A stretch of 64,000 nt of DNA. It comes from Oscheius tipulae. Its lineage: Eukaryota > Nematoda > Chromadorea > Rhabditida > Rhabditidae. The notes below the pieces were generated by a model, which saw only the letters and a program-made list of their open reading frames with translations, was not told where the DNA came from and ran no database searches. Each line of letters starts with the position of its first letter. Within the stretch, counting starts at the first letter, position 1. The stretch lies in NCBI GenBank assembly GCA_037178975.1, contig JASJZH010000006.1, forward strand, positions 5,518,001 to 5,582,000, written 5' to 3'. The translations under genes and the position numbers were made by a program. Shown here piece by piece: positions 21,077 to 35,100 of this stretch.

Positions 21077-24000
21077 ATGGGGTTAACCATATCTGCAGTG
21101 GAAATTCCACTTCTCACTGTTTATGCTACCGTGTTGGCTTTTCTGCAACTGTTCCGCCCGAGGAAAAGTTTAACTGGAAAAATCAATCATCCAGAAGAAG
21201 CTGCGGGTATCTGGGACGAGGAATGGGACTTGGATTCGGTCGCGACAGGGGTATGAAGTGTAGTTTCCAGAAATTTAACTCATTTTAGAAATCTTACATC
21301 ATCGAAGGAAGTAATAGTAGTGGACAAAGCATCTACATTGAACTGGTGACCCATGACACCTACAACAGTGCTACAATTGTTCTTGGAGATGCAATGAGAA
21401 CTATTGGCGGTCAATTTTCGGGAGCAATTGTGGACAATCGCACTATCAAGTGTGGACCGTTATTTGTCGAGATGAGAGAGCCGTTCCGGAGATGGAGAAT
21501 CACGTTTAAGGGATATTTAGAGTAGGTGAAAAGATTTAAAAATATAAAAAACTTATAGAAATGACCAAGAACGAAACTTTGTGAGTCTTGCTGGCTGGTG
21601 GAAACCTACTGCCGATGCTAGATTCTTCTATTCTGACTTGACCGCTTCCAGTCTTCGTTTCTCAAAAAACTTTGATTTTCAATCAAACATCGAATATTTA
21701 TCCAAGTATGTGAATGTTCTGACCAAAAGAAGTGTTTTTTCAGAGCACACTTCTCTGATCACTTATCTCAGTTTGGTCAATATCATGCCGAGGTCACAAT
21801 TGACGGAATTTCCTCCGAATTACGATTTCGGGGGATTAGACAATTTGGAAGCTACAAAAATATTCAAGCAGCTGATGAATTCCATGCTTACTTGGAGGTA
21901 GGCTTATACGGTTCTCGACACATTCTGACTTAGGATGGAAATCGTGTCTCATACAGGTCGGTGACCTGTGAAGGACATTCGGTTACCATTAACCACGGCT
22001 ACGTGGATAAAGCCAACAGACAATGCACTTCTGTATCACTTCCCGATGAATCTGTTTTATCGACCGACAATAATAGATTGATTGAATTCAAACCTGCCCA
22101 CTGTAGTACACTACTCGGAGGTTGGTTCAAATGAGACACTTGAACAAAAAGTTAAGTTCTTCCTTTTCCTCTTCGCAAGGGAGAAATCTGTTCAACCTAT
22201 TCATACTTTTCATCTACGGGTCATGAAGTCAAGCTGAAACGAGTCAAGGTACTCTCATTCAGACGAAAGAACTAATCTTTTCCAGGTCAATCACGCGTTA
22301 AGCACAGGGTTTGCTCTTCTGAGAACGGTGAGAGAGTCTTTGAAAGAAGTGGAACACCCCCAGTTTCATTCTTTTGAAGGTGAGTAACCGCTCAGACATT
22401 GATAAACTAAGATCTCAGATGTGACCGCTACTGATGCTGCGAAGCAAAGAAAAGTTGTGCCATTCAGTCTGAGAAGCTGTCAAGATAAAGAGTTTACTGG
22501 TGGAAAAGGAGCAAATTTGGCCAAATTGAAGAGCATGGAACACAAAGTAATTTGACCTTGTTACCTCGTAATCATTTTTAGTATGTCGTTCCCAATGGGG
22601 CTGTTATCACAACGACCGCTTTTAATAGCTTCCTGGAGGCTAACAGCGACATCAAAAAATTGGTCCAAGTATTGTCTGCAAAGGGTCTTTCAGTAGAGGA
22701 ATATGTCTTGCAAGGAGAGCTGTAAGTGGACAAATAATGTGAGTCTATTAGGCTTCAAGGATTCACGAAGCTATCATGAAAGCATCTCCGCCCTCAGAAC
22801 TGCACCTACTATTGGAAGAGGCTGGCATTGTTTCAGACAACAAAATCAAATATGCCGTGAGGTTGGTGGAGCAGTGGACAGTTTGAGGCAACTTTTTCAG
22901 ATCCTCGGCTGTCGGCGAGGACGGTTCGGATCTCTCAAGTGCGGGTCAATTAGAAAGCGTACTCAATGTACCATTTGACGACGTAAGTAAATGTGTCATT
23001 CTTTTCTTTAAACTGGCTTAGATCCCTGCCAAAGTACTCGAATGTTGGTGCTCGAACTTCAGAAGAGAAGTCATCAGTTACAGGAGGTATGACTATTGAT
23101 AGTTGCCGGAAAAACTAATTAAGAAACTATGGACAAGAATTGAACCCTTCAATGGCAGTCGTGGTACAGGAAATGATCACGGATGGATGTGCCGGTGCTG
23201 TTTTCCAAAACACATGCAACTTACTGTTTTAGGAGTCATGTTCACATGTGATCCAGTGAAGAATAATGATAGTCGCCTTGTGATCAATGCTATCCGAGGA
23301 TGTGGAGAAGATATTGTCAGTGGCGTGGTGACACCAGACGAGATAATTGTCGAGAAGAAGACTCTGCAAATGTCCAAGGTACTTCCACACGTTCAACCCA
23401 ATGAACCATTCAGCCCGACAACTGTTGCCTGGACGATGATTCCCTTCATAATCTAGTCAATGTGGGTCTTTTCCTCGAAGGAATCTTTGGAACCGCTCAA
23501 GATGTCGAATTCGTTATGAAAGGAACAAAAGTGTTCTTGGTCCAAAGTCGAGATGTCACTGGTTACTTTGGTGGTCTTTCTCAGATAATTCCATGTTTTA
23601 GGACGTGACAGAGAAAGCAGATTCGAGCTTCTGTCAGAATTTGATAATGCTACCTTGACCGATAAGGAAATCTTCACTACGGCCAATGTTGGGTAAACAG
23701 TGAAGTTTGCAAATCATAAGTTAATGTTTCAGTGAGGTGGTCCCTGCACCAATGAGTCCACTTGAAATTAGTCAAACTTCGGGTCTCTATGACAGTACTA
23801 TGGCTGTAAGCCAATTCCCTTTCATCTAAACAAAAATCTTCAGAACATGATATTGAAAGATTTACCTGGAACCCATCTCACCCGTCACAATAACACAACC
23901 TTCCATACTTACGGTCAGCGCATGTTGCTGAACATCGGAGAGGTAGGTAGCAACAGTTTACCCTGTTCAAATACTTTTAGATGTTTTTGAGACAGCACTC

Positions 24001-25868
24001 TGTGATGAAAAATGACCGTCTTGCTGAAATCTCGATTGCTGGATGTCATATTTTTACCGAAGAGATGTTCAAACAAGCTGAAGTGAGATACGGACCAGTA
24101 CCCAAACTGTTTCCGTTAAAGAGACTGCAAGTCATTGGACACGTAAGATATAACGTTTCAGATTAAAAGTATCTTCAGATGATGTTCATCCGGTCCTACA
24201 GAATAATGGACGAGATTCACGCTGAACTTAAAAAGTCTGAGCAGCTCACTCCGACGGGCGAGATCACATTTGAAAGTCTTTTGGAGACCCTAAACAAGCA
24301 GCTACTGTTGTACAGAACTGTGAGTTTAAACAACATTTGTTTCTAGTGAAGTCTAGATTCTTGAAATGCATAGCGGTGCCTCAGTTTTCTCTTCGTTCAC
24401 GCACATTGTCGTAGGAATGCTCATTAGAGGAAGCCCTGGTAACATGCAACTGTTTTATAAGAAGTTTTGATGCAGAAGGTGACACGACCCCCGATATGCT
24501 TTCCGATCTAGCCCGCATCTTCTCCAATTCTTCGACAACTGTCATCAGCGCAGATGTACCGGCTGCTCTCGAGGTACGTCAGCCATTTGAAATAAATCAT
24601 TTCTTTCTAGAAACTCGCGAAAGCTATCAAGGAAGACGGGTTACAACAAGAGTTTCTTGCCGCTGCGGATAACGAAGCTGTGAACCTTCTCAAGACTAAA
24701 GGACGCCTCTCTGCCGAACAGATCGACGACTTTTTAAAAGTCCACGGACACAGGTCTTGCTATACGATTGACTGGATGCAGCAGATTTCAGGGGACCGAA
24801 AGAATTGTACATTCGGTCCGATGGCTGGGCAGAGAAACCCGAATTGCTTGTGGTTACCCTTAAAGTAGGTTTTTCACTCTACAATAAGAAATCGAAACTC
24901 AGACTATGCTTTCTTCTAAAATGGAAGAGAAACCGGCTAACAACACAACTATAGACGAACTCCTGGACTCCCTGAAGTGTCAGCCTAAAGGGTTTAAGAG
25001 GTGCTATTCCAAAACATTCAAAACTGATGGAGATTTCAGGCAAATGATGAAGTACATGGTCAAAGAATCTCATCGAGGCGTAGCTTCACGTGAACTGGCC
25101 AAAAGTTGTCTGGTTAAGTCAGTTTATGAGTGCAGAAAGACGTCGAAAATGATAGCAAAAATGCTGTACGAAAACGTAATCAAACGTTAATCAAATTGAA
25201 GACTTGATCCAGGGACTGATTCCTGATGAAGATCTCTACTTCTTCCTGCATTTGGACGAAGTCAAGACTCTTTGGAAGACCAGAAGTGCAAAGTTGATTG
25301 CAAGAGCAATGAGAAGACGACAAATCTTCCCCGAATTTGAGGAACGACGATATGCTCACGTCTACTACGGAAATCCTGAACCGGTAACAAGATGTAGTAG
25401 TATGGAAAATATCCTGCGTTCAGCTCAATCTAAAGACAGCTGACGATTCTGCCACAGAAGTCAGTTTGACGGGAACGGTCGTTTGTGAAGGAAAGGTGGT
25501 GGCCAAGGCTAGAGTGGCAGTCAACTTGGAAGAAGCAAAGCATACTCAGGTATTCTAGTTTTTGTCGTTTTATCAAATCCATTTAAGTCTGGCGAGATTC
25601 TCATCACGCGATGCACTGATATCTGCTGGTCTCCCTTTTTCCCTATCATTAAGGGGATCGTCACTGAAATCGGAGGTCTGCTCAGTCATGGAGCAGTGGT
25701 TGCTCGAGAATACGGTCTTCCTAGCTTGATTGCTGTAGAGAATGCTACAGCTGTTTTCAGAACAGGTTCTAATCCACATCAAACAATAAAACCAAACGTT
25801 TAGGCGACCTCGTGGAACTAGACACCCACAAAGGTACCATATCAAAAATCACAATGTTCTCTTCTTGA
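21077..25868 (+). CDS. PEP synthase/rifampicin phosphotransferase-like dikinase
   Basis: Large multi-exon gene. The N-terminus has a membrane anchor or signal segment (EIPLLTVYATVLAFLQLF), then a beta-rich region (GQSIYIELVTHDTYNSATIV, FRRWRITFKGYLE). The ATP-grasp domain of pyruvate/PEP dikinases starts GGKGANLAKLKSM and includes VPNGAVITTTAF, RSSAVGEDGSDLSSAGQLES, GVMFTCDPVKNNDSR, GCGEDIVSGVVTPDE and GTAQDVEFVMKG with VFLVQSR. A central helical part has FLKVHGHRS. The mobile phosphohistidine domain reads DISWSPFF and IGGLLSHGAVVAREYGLPSL, with the catalytic His in LLSHG. Such enzymes move phosphate from ATP via His to a small acceptor. The true substrate is unknown. AATAAA lies at 25900-25905. 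Confidence 0.9.
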
Positions 25869-26414
25869 AAGATTACGCATTTTATGTAGAACACTTTCGA
25901 ATAAACTGTTAATATGTCTGTGTTATTCTCATCTCATCGAGCAAAGCTGGTTAAGCTTTGATTATTTTTCGGGTTAGTTTAAAGATTAAACACACTACAG
26001 TTTTGTAGTGAACCCACAAATATTCATTGTTCATTCTATGGTAGTGTTTTCGGATAACTCGAGGTCGGGTAAAAAATTATAATTATTGAAATTCACAAGG
26101 TATAAAACTGTTCCGCAGAAACCAGCTTAAAGGGCCGCGAGAAATCGCGCTCTAACTCAACGGACACTACTGTGCATTCTAAAGGACGTTGCACAAGTCC
26201 AGTCTGTTTATGAGCTCTTTTACGTTTATTTGTTGACTTTCACTCAAGGTTTTACTGAAAAGTTGCTCTTAATACAACAGTGCATCATAAAATATACTCT
26301 TTAACAGTTGCTACTGTCTCAAAACTGACTTTTAGTGGCACGTCAACGCTTCCCTGTTCGCTTTTCCACTTTCTATGCTTTTAATGTTTATTAATTATCA
26401 TTTTCAGGTAATTG
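25869..26414. other. Intergenic, PEP-synthase-like to sel-1
   Basis: Contains the AATAAA at 25900-25905 and then AT-rich sequence upstream of sel-1, in the same orientation. A TTTTCAG nine bases before the sel-1 ATG could be a trans-splice acceptor or the 3' end of a leader intron. Confidence 0.5.
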
Positions 26415-28952
<2,538 letters not shown>

Positions 28953-29433
28953 CTTATTCTTTTCCGACAACAGCCGCTTTCTTACTTGTATTGTTTCGGG
29001 TTTTTCCGCGGCGGTCTATGATGCTTCAAAGTATATCGCCATTGTAGTAGATTTTCTCTCCTGTTGTCCACTAAAGATACGGGTACATTTCGTAAATAGT
29101 AGCTTGTACATTTATTATTTGCACCTCCAACTATTGTGATTCCAAACGATGTAATACGGTTTACAAGGTTTCATTTGAGTAAATTATTGTGTGATTGGAG
29201 TTTGTCTAATGAACCGCATCTGTGAGAAAAGCCACTTCGAGATCCGAGTAACCAAGCAACCAACCCAACTCATTATAATGGCAGAAAAAACATCTCATGT
29301 TCCTCAGGATTTGTCCGGATTGATTTCTTTAAAGAAGCCCTGCTAATCCATCAGTCTTGGAATATCTAGTTGAGCGCGGAGCCGCACTAGATCTCCCTCC
29401 ACGTTTCTCTCTAATCACAGTCCCACACAGTCT
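28953..29433. other. sel-1 3' region
   Basis: Non-coding sequence after the sel-1 stop, presumably the 3' untranslated region and spacer. Nothing else is recognised. Confidence 0.5.
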
Positions 29434-32400
29434 ATGCTTGTTGCAGATATGGAGCCTGATTATCTGGGGTACTTTTCTTTCACCACTATTGGCATCATTA
29501 TAATTTTCTGTCTACTGCGGTACTTTAATCAAAGTGAGTCTCACTTTAAAAGCTTCGTTCAAACTTTTCAAGCGTTTAATCAAGTGAAAGAGTCTTCTTA
29601 TCCTTCTTATGAACTATCATTCGTTGCTCTTTTCCTTTCGTAGTGTCTATACAAATGATGTAACTGATGCGTCAAACACTATGATTTCCCACAAAGGATC
29701 ACTTTGTCAAACCAGTCGAAACTGTCAATGTTTAGAACTTGAATGAACTTTTTTTTTTTCGAAAAGTAAGGCAGTGTGATTCTGTATTTGCTCACTAGAT
29801 CAGGGTAGATTAGAACAAAATTTTATTTTAAAACTTTTTTACCAGTTCTTTGACATTTAAAAGCCGACGTCGCTCGGGATAAGGAGTGTCGAAGTGTCAA
29901 AACTGAGGGCAGTCGAAAGAATTTGTCATAAACTTGACTGACGCTTTTACGTGATAGATAGACTCATCTTTCATTTGATCGAGTTTTTTACTCGCAGCTA
30001 TTCTTCCGAACTCTTTTTCCCACCTTTACAAAGAGTTTTTGCTCACTGATCCAATTGGATCAAATTGATGAAAATTTGTAGAGCCATCCCACCCCACAAT
30101 GCAATTTTGCGAAAAGTAATCCGAGAAAATCAACAAAAGAGACAAAAACAATGAGAAAATAAGGTAAAACAGTGAAAATGATATTTGGAGTGCAATTTGG
30201 CATACTGTAACGCCACTTTCCGTATTCGATATCTCATCTTCGCACATCGTGCACCATTTTTCTCAAGAATTTCAAGGGGTTCTTTCTGTTCACTCGTAAC
30301 CATCTAATAAAATACACTTGCTCTTGTTTGCAAGCGGCAAAAACCCCTAAAAGTCATGATAATACTGTGAAAATTCTCAAACTTTGGAATTTTAGGCGCT
30401 GCGTACGCATTTTTGCGCAAACGCTAAAGACTAGAGACGGTCGGACAGACGAAGACGACAGCTCCCTTAAGAGATATGTCAAAAAAGCTTTTATATCTAT
30501 CTTGCTTGCTAATGGGCGTGTACTGCTCCTATTTTGAAACCTATGAAACGGACAGAAACTACTTGTTTGTTGTCCACACTCATTGCTTTTCAGAATGTCG
30601 AATTGGTCATCATCATCAGAGCAACATGGATGAGTTCTATACCTCGCAGTATTTTGCTAACAGCCAATCAGGTACAAAAGCTGCTTCTCAGCCATGATAA
30701 TCTCACTTCAGCCGTAAATCATTTTCTAGTTAATGAAAACGGCATTTCAAGTCTTGTGATCGCCCGTGTGAATCATCCACAACAGCTCATGGGTAAGTCG
30801 ATGAAGTTTTATTTGAGAGTGGCACTTAATCTGATTAACCCGTCTGACGAAAAAACACCGCATCTCCGAATTGCATCTATTTACCCCCCACAGCTGATGT
30901 TGGCGTCTCTTTAAAGTCGGCTTTTTGAGCGCATTGGAGGAGCCGGTGTCCGTTTTCTTGGACAGGTGGCAGTTGATAGTAGGGATCGTAATAGCTATTC
31001 AAGTAGGCCTCGTCGGTAATTATAGACAATGGTTGATCCAGTGGCACAAATTTTATTTCTAAAAGAGCGGTTGAAGTGGGTCAGTTGCTAGGAGTTACCT
31101 GGTACACAACTGAAATATGTAGAATTGGGGGAAGGAGGCAATAATGTCTCAATTGAGGGCAAAGTTCCAACCGAAGATGTGTATTTCTAAAATTGTCATT
31201 TTGTAAATTTGATTAAAAGTCAACTTACAGTGTGCATACTATAAGGATTGTACTTTTCTGGTGGTGATGGTTCATAGGTAGGATACATTTTGAGACTGCT
31301 CGAATAGGAAGAAAGTGTTGCTGTAGACATTTTAGCTGAATAACAGTAGTATAGTTTCTAATAAGTGGGGGAGAGCGCAAAAATAAAAGATGTGTCCGTG
31401 TGGCTGAATCACAACAGAGCAGTCCGCGCCGTATGGCGAACACACAAAAAAGAAACGGAGCAGGCAGCTCACCGTGGGAAAGTGTTAGTGGCTAGCCCTG
31501 TCTCACTCGCTGAAGCAGATTTGCATCAGAAGGACGAGGGTAAAAAGAGACGCGGCGAAAGGTCACAACATTGTTTAGCTACTTGCAGGGGGCCTATAAA
31601 AAGCTGCAGAGGTCAGCGTACGAGAATGGTTGGCTCCCTAAGCTAATGAGGCAATTATAAGCGACGGACACGGGCTATCAAATGCCGGCGCCTTAGAGAC
31701 CTTCAAACCTGTCGGATTTTGTTCTTGGACGGGTGACAAGTTAGAGAGCGAGCCAAGGAGGAATCTCTTCTATAGTCGCCTGCCGGTCACATTTGTCAAA
31801 GTGTCTCTTTCGAAAGGCAATGAAATCGCGCGAACAGATGCCTCCTTTGGCAGAACATAGCAGATGGCACTTGATGAGCGATCGGTATGCTCAGCACATT
31901 TAATGAGGATCCTCTCGAGGCAAGCTCATTAATTGACTCTATTCATGGTGTAAGAAGAGAAGAAAGGGGTGAAAATGAATTGCAGCTGCAAAAAGAGCTC
32001 TCTCTCTCTCTCTCTCTTTCTCTCTCTTTGTAAACGGGGCCAATATAATGCGCTTGGGACAGACAGAAGGACATTGAGCACGCTTGAACGGAAATCGCCT
32101 CTAGTCGCGGGAACTTTTTTTGCGAAAGCCTACACCGGCCGCGTCTCCGGAAATTATGTTCTGGCGACTTCCTCGCCGCTTGACAATACAATGGCAAAGG
32201 TCGGAAAGGCGACGTGAATAAAGAACAGAAGTCGGAATCTAGATGGACTCTCGTGCGATTCATTAGTCCTACTGTTACCGCTGCCCTAGATAATCTCCAA
32301 ATAGGTAACCTGGGAGCGACACGCATTACGGCCCTCATAATCAACGGTTACACCTACACGTTTATAGGAGAGAGAGAGAGAGTGATGGACAGGGTGTAAA

Positions 32401-34773
32401 GACGGAAAAAACTGATGTTCTCCTCTTACGTCGGCGTACGCTCATGCATAGGAAAGCAAGCCTCAAGCTGGAAGGATAATCGTTCATAACGACAGAACAC
32501 AGTGTGTGAGAAAGAGGATGAGGATGGTGAGAATCACGGCATGAGAATGAGCTCCTGACACAAAGCCGCAGAGTGTCGTTGCTTATTATGCAAATACGGT
32601 TACTCACAAACAAAGAGTACGCCATATGCAGAGTGTGCAGACGATCGACCACACACTTTGCGCAATGGTAATGAGAATCCCTAATGGAGACTCTGATCAT
32701 CTTACTCTGCGGAGGCCTGAAGCAAATGGCCGCAGCAGCAGCCGAGAGGCAGATGTTCAGAACCGCCGACACCGCCGGCTTGCACACGTTTTTCCTGGTC
32801 TTTTTCGCCGTTTCGGGCCTATTCGTCTAGCCGAAACCAAACCACGAACTATTAAGTATAAATCATCAGCAAAAGCAGAACAGATAGGTCAAGAAACGAA
32901 TGTGGTTGCCACTTAGGCTGGAACTGGCAGCTGAAGAACAACGGATTAGTTCAAGGTTCCGGGGGTAGTATGGAAGTGACAGTGTTGAAGAGATGCTTGA
33001 AGTGCGCCAAATGTCGGCCGCACATGTTTGGGCAGGACCCGAGTGGGATGAATAAACACAAACACATCTGCTATTTGGCCATCCGGATATTAGTTCAATT
33101 ACTGGCAAACGGCTTCCATGGAGGGAGAGAGCGGGAAAGAGCAAAAGGCTGTGTCGCATCTAATGGGAACGGAGGGCTGCAATTGTATAGAAAGGAAGGG
33201 GTTCCTTTAGGGCCTATAAGAGGGAGTCGTAGCTCCCAGCTCCCCGACGATAATAGAATGTGACCCGGCAAATGGCCGCAGCAGCAGCCGAGAGGCAGAT
33301 GTTCAGAACCGCCGACACCGCCGGCTTGCACACGTTTTTCCTGGTCTTTTTCGCCGTTTCGGGCCTATTCGTCTAGCCGAAACCAAACAGACGCGCACAA
33401 AGGAAATGATATACCAGAGGACAGGAGAGCGTAGCAAGTATGCTGCTGCCGCTCACTTAACTGACAATGAGCCGTTCCAAAGAATGCTTATTTTTCAAGA
33501 ACGTGACGTATGGGACGAGGAAAGGGCAGCTGAATTGTGCAAGACAAACGTGAACCAAATAAGCATCTGTGCTCGAGCCGTGTGTTGCTCAATTATGCGC
33601 CTGCTGGTGCTAATTAGGTAGCGAAACCGGGTGGGTTGAAAAGAGAGTGCAAGATAAGAAGTATTGGATGGCGCGCAGAAATTTAGAATAAGAATCCGCT
33701 GTGGGATATATATCCACCGATAGCTTTATTTATGATGGCTGAGAAGACCCGGCAGAAAAATGCTTTTTGCCAACCCTCGTTAGCTTGCCGGCGCGGTCAG
33801 CAGACAATATTGCGGACTCAAAAGGTCAGGCTACCGTTGGTCTACACGCACGGAACGCTTTTGATAACAAAGAGCGCGAGAAATAGCGAACAGCTGAGGA
33901 ACGGAGTGAAAGTGCTTGAAGTTGTCATTCAACTGGTTGCTATAGACGCAGACTCGGAAAGGCCGTTAAACGGTTGTTTTGGACTGGGACTCAACTGCCA
34001 TCCAGAGAGACTTTAGGCGTAACTGGTTCCGTGCACCTGCGACTGTTCCTCCAGAGTGTGAAACTTCTTACAAACAGCTGAGATACAGTCCAGTCTATGA
34101 CCAGTCCCAAGAGTCATAAGGTTCAAGAAGAATGATGTAGCAAAAGTTGATTGTGGAGACGTGAGAAGAAAGTGTCGAAAAAGGTTCATGCTCCATAAAT
34201 AAGACGCTCTATAAAAATATGTAAATAGCATTCTTCCATCCAAGTTCAGGAGTTTTTTTTTAAGTGGCGCAGGATACTTTGTTACGCTTGATGCCAACCA
34301 TTATTGTTGCAGCTAATGGAGTACTGCGTAGAAGGTCTTTACGTACCTTATAGTTGTCAGAGACTTAAAATACGGACTAAGTAACTTACTTGTTTCAAAC
34401 CGCATTGCAGGTTATGTTTTGGACGCTGGACTGCTTTCTCCCGCTCAGCAAATACCGTCTCTTCCCACATATGAAGAGGCAGTAAAACCGCCATACGGTC
34501 CGCCTAAGTATGAAGAAAGCTCTTCGGGTATTCGGCATTGTAATCGATAAACAGTAACAACATTTAGGTAGTGCTCAATCTATTGCTCCAACCTTGCCAG
34601 ATAGCAACGACTCCACTGCCAGAGTCGGATCGGGCAATTCACCTCCGGCTGCACATCTGACTGGCTTTATTCACCGTAATCCGCAAAGAAGAAAGAGCTA
34701 CTCTACAGAAGACGTGTCTTTCGAAAGAGTCAATCTTAGAGACTGTCTTAACCGACGATATTCACTTGTCTAA
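29434..34773 (+). CDS. Putative single-pass PPxY-tailed membrane protein (long intron)
   Basis: Two well-behaved 3' exons (34411-34527 and 34568-34773) encode a cytosolic-looking tail with LPTYEEA and PPYGPPKYEE, which are L/PPxY motifs of the kind bound by WW domains of Nedd4-type ligases. Then comes a Ser/Asn/Arg-rich end (RNPQRRKSYSTEDVSFER) to the stop at 34771. A candidate first exon, 29434-29533, encodes MEPDYLGYFSFTTIGIIIIF plus CLLRYFNQ, a single membrane span. It ends at GTGAGT in phase 1, matching the phase-1 start at 34411. That requires a 4.9-kb intron holding other genes. The exon at 30722-30784 also ends in phase 1, so the tail may belong to that gene instead. The tail is likely real; the joining is a guess. 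Confidence 0.4.
30476..30928 (+). CDS. Small secreted protein, unrecognised
   Basis: ATG 30476 opens a clear signal peptide (MSKKLLYLSCLLMGVYCS), followed by a short lumenal part with HTHCFSECRIGHHHQSNMDE. A GT-AG intron joins in phase to VNENGISSLVIARVNHPQQL (exon 30722-30784, donor GTAAGT). The simplest last exon (30894-30928) gives only 11 codons and overlaps the antisense coding end of the minus-strand gene at 30877-31330, so it is doubtful. The alternative is splicing to the PPxY tail exons at 34411. Three Cys and a His cluster are visible, but no domain is recognised. Confidence 0.45.
30877..31330 (-). CDS. Tyr/Pro-rich 122-residue protein, unrecognised
   Basis: Three exons join in phase. 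The first reads MSTATLSSYSSSLKMYPTYE then PSPPEKYNPYSMHT, and its donor is GTAAGT. The second holds YTSSVGTLPSIETLLPPSPN, and the last has FVPLDQPLSIITDEAYLNSY then YDPYYQLPPVQENG, with the stop at 30877-30879. There is no signal peptide or membrane span. YPTY, EKYNPY and YDPYYQLPP look like short interaction motifs. The gene lies antisense to, and in the presumed intron of, the plus-strand PPxY gene. I recognise no family. Confidence 0.55.
31998..32029. repeat. (CT)n microsatellite
   Basis: A 32-bp run of CT repeats with one or two T interruptions, in the non-coding stretch. The minus strand reads as GA repeats. Confidence 0.85.
32722..32842 (+). repeat. 121-bp direct repeat, copy 1
   Basis: Identical base for base to 33268-33388. 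It starts 4 bp before an ATG and ends 12 bp after the matching TAG. The flanks on both sides differ from copy 2, so the identity is confined to this unit. Confidence 0.92.
32726..32830 (+). CDS. 34-codon hydrophobic small ORF, copy 1
   Basis: ATG to TAG in the direct repeat. The product begins MAAAAAERQMFRTADTAGLH and ends in a hydrophobic stretch TFFLVFFAVSGLFV, compatible with a short membrane segment. It is too small for usual gene finders. No family is recognised and no splice sites are needed. Coding status is unproven; the argument is that the duplicated unit fits the ORF boundaries closely. Confidence 0.3.
   Translation: MAAAAAERQMFRTADTAGLHTFFLVFFAVSGLFV
33268..33388 (+). repeat. 121-bp direct repeat, copy 2
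   Basis: Exact copy of 32722-32842, 546 bp downstream (start to start), same orientation, with unrelated flanks. Confidence 0.92.
33272..33376 (+). CDS. 34-codon hydrophobic small ORF, copy 2
   Basis: Same frame and same predicted product as copy 1. Upstream flanks differ (copy 2 follows an AATAGAATGTGACCCG sequence), so if both are transcribed they would have different leaders. Coding status is unproven. Confidence 0.3.
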   Translation: MAAAAAERQMFRTADTAGLHTFFLVFFAVSGLFV

Positions 34774-35100
34774 TGATGTTACAAGTGATCTCTACAGTGC
34801 ACTCTTTCATTTGCGTTCCAATGAACATTTCAAGACATATTTCCGTCACTCGTGTTGCGAATAACATAAGAAAAGCTCTCGGAACAGTGCTTCGATAGGC
34901 GAAAAGTGCCTTTTTCCCTCTTCGCGTAGGTGGAAACCAGAGGCAGCGCCTGGCGGATGTGAACGTAGATTGTGATTAGCCTCGATGCGGGCGCTAAAAT
35001 AAAGAAAGGTGGCGCAGAACCTGTGGATTCTGGACAGATGAAATCTTCAGATACGGGGCGGGCTCTCGAATTTCGACAATCCTTTGATCAACCTTCAGCC
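34774..35100. other. Short intergenic interval
   Basis: Between the stop of the PPxY tail exon and the ATG of the Lustrin/Kunitz gene. No exon recognised; it presumably holds the promoter of the latter. Confidence 0.5.

Larger units (their letters stand above)
31331..34410. other. 3.1-kb non-coding stretch with repeats
   Basis: Contains a CT-dinucleotide tract, a GA tract (32367-32382), a palindromic TATA-like GTGGGATATATATCCAC (33702-33718), a TATAAAA at 31598 and a 121-bp exact direct repeat. Apart from the small ORF in the repeat I see no exon. It may be the large intron of the PPxY gene or an intergenic regulatory region. Confidence 0.45.
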
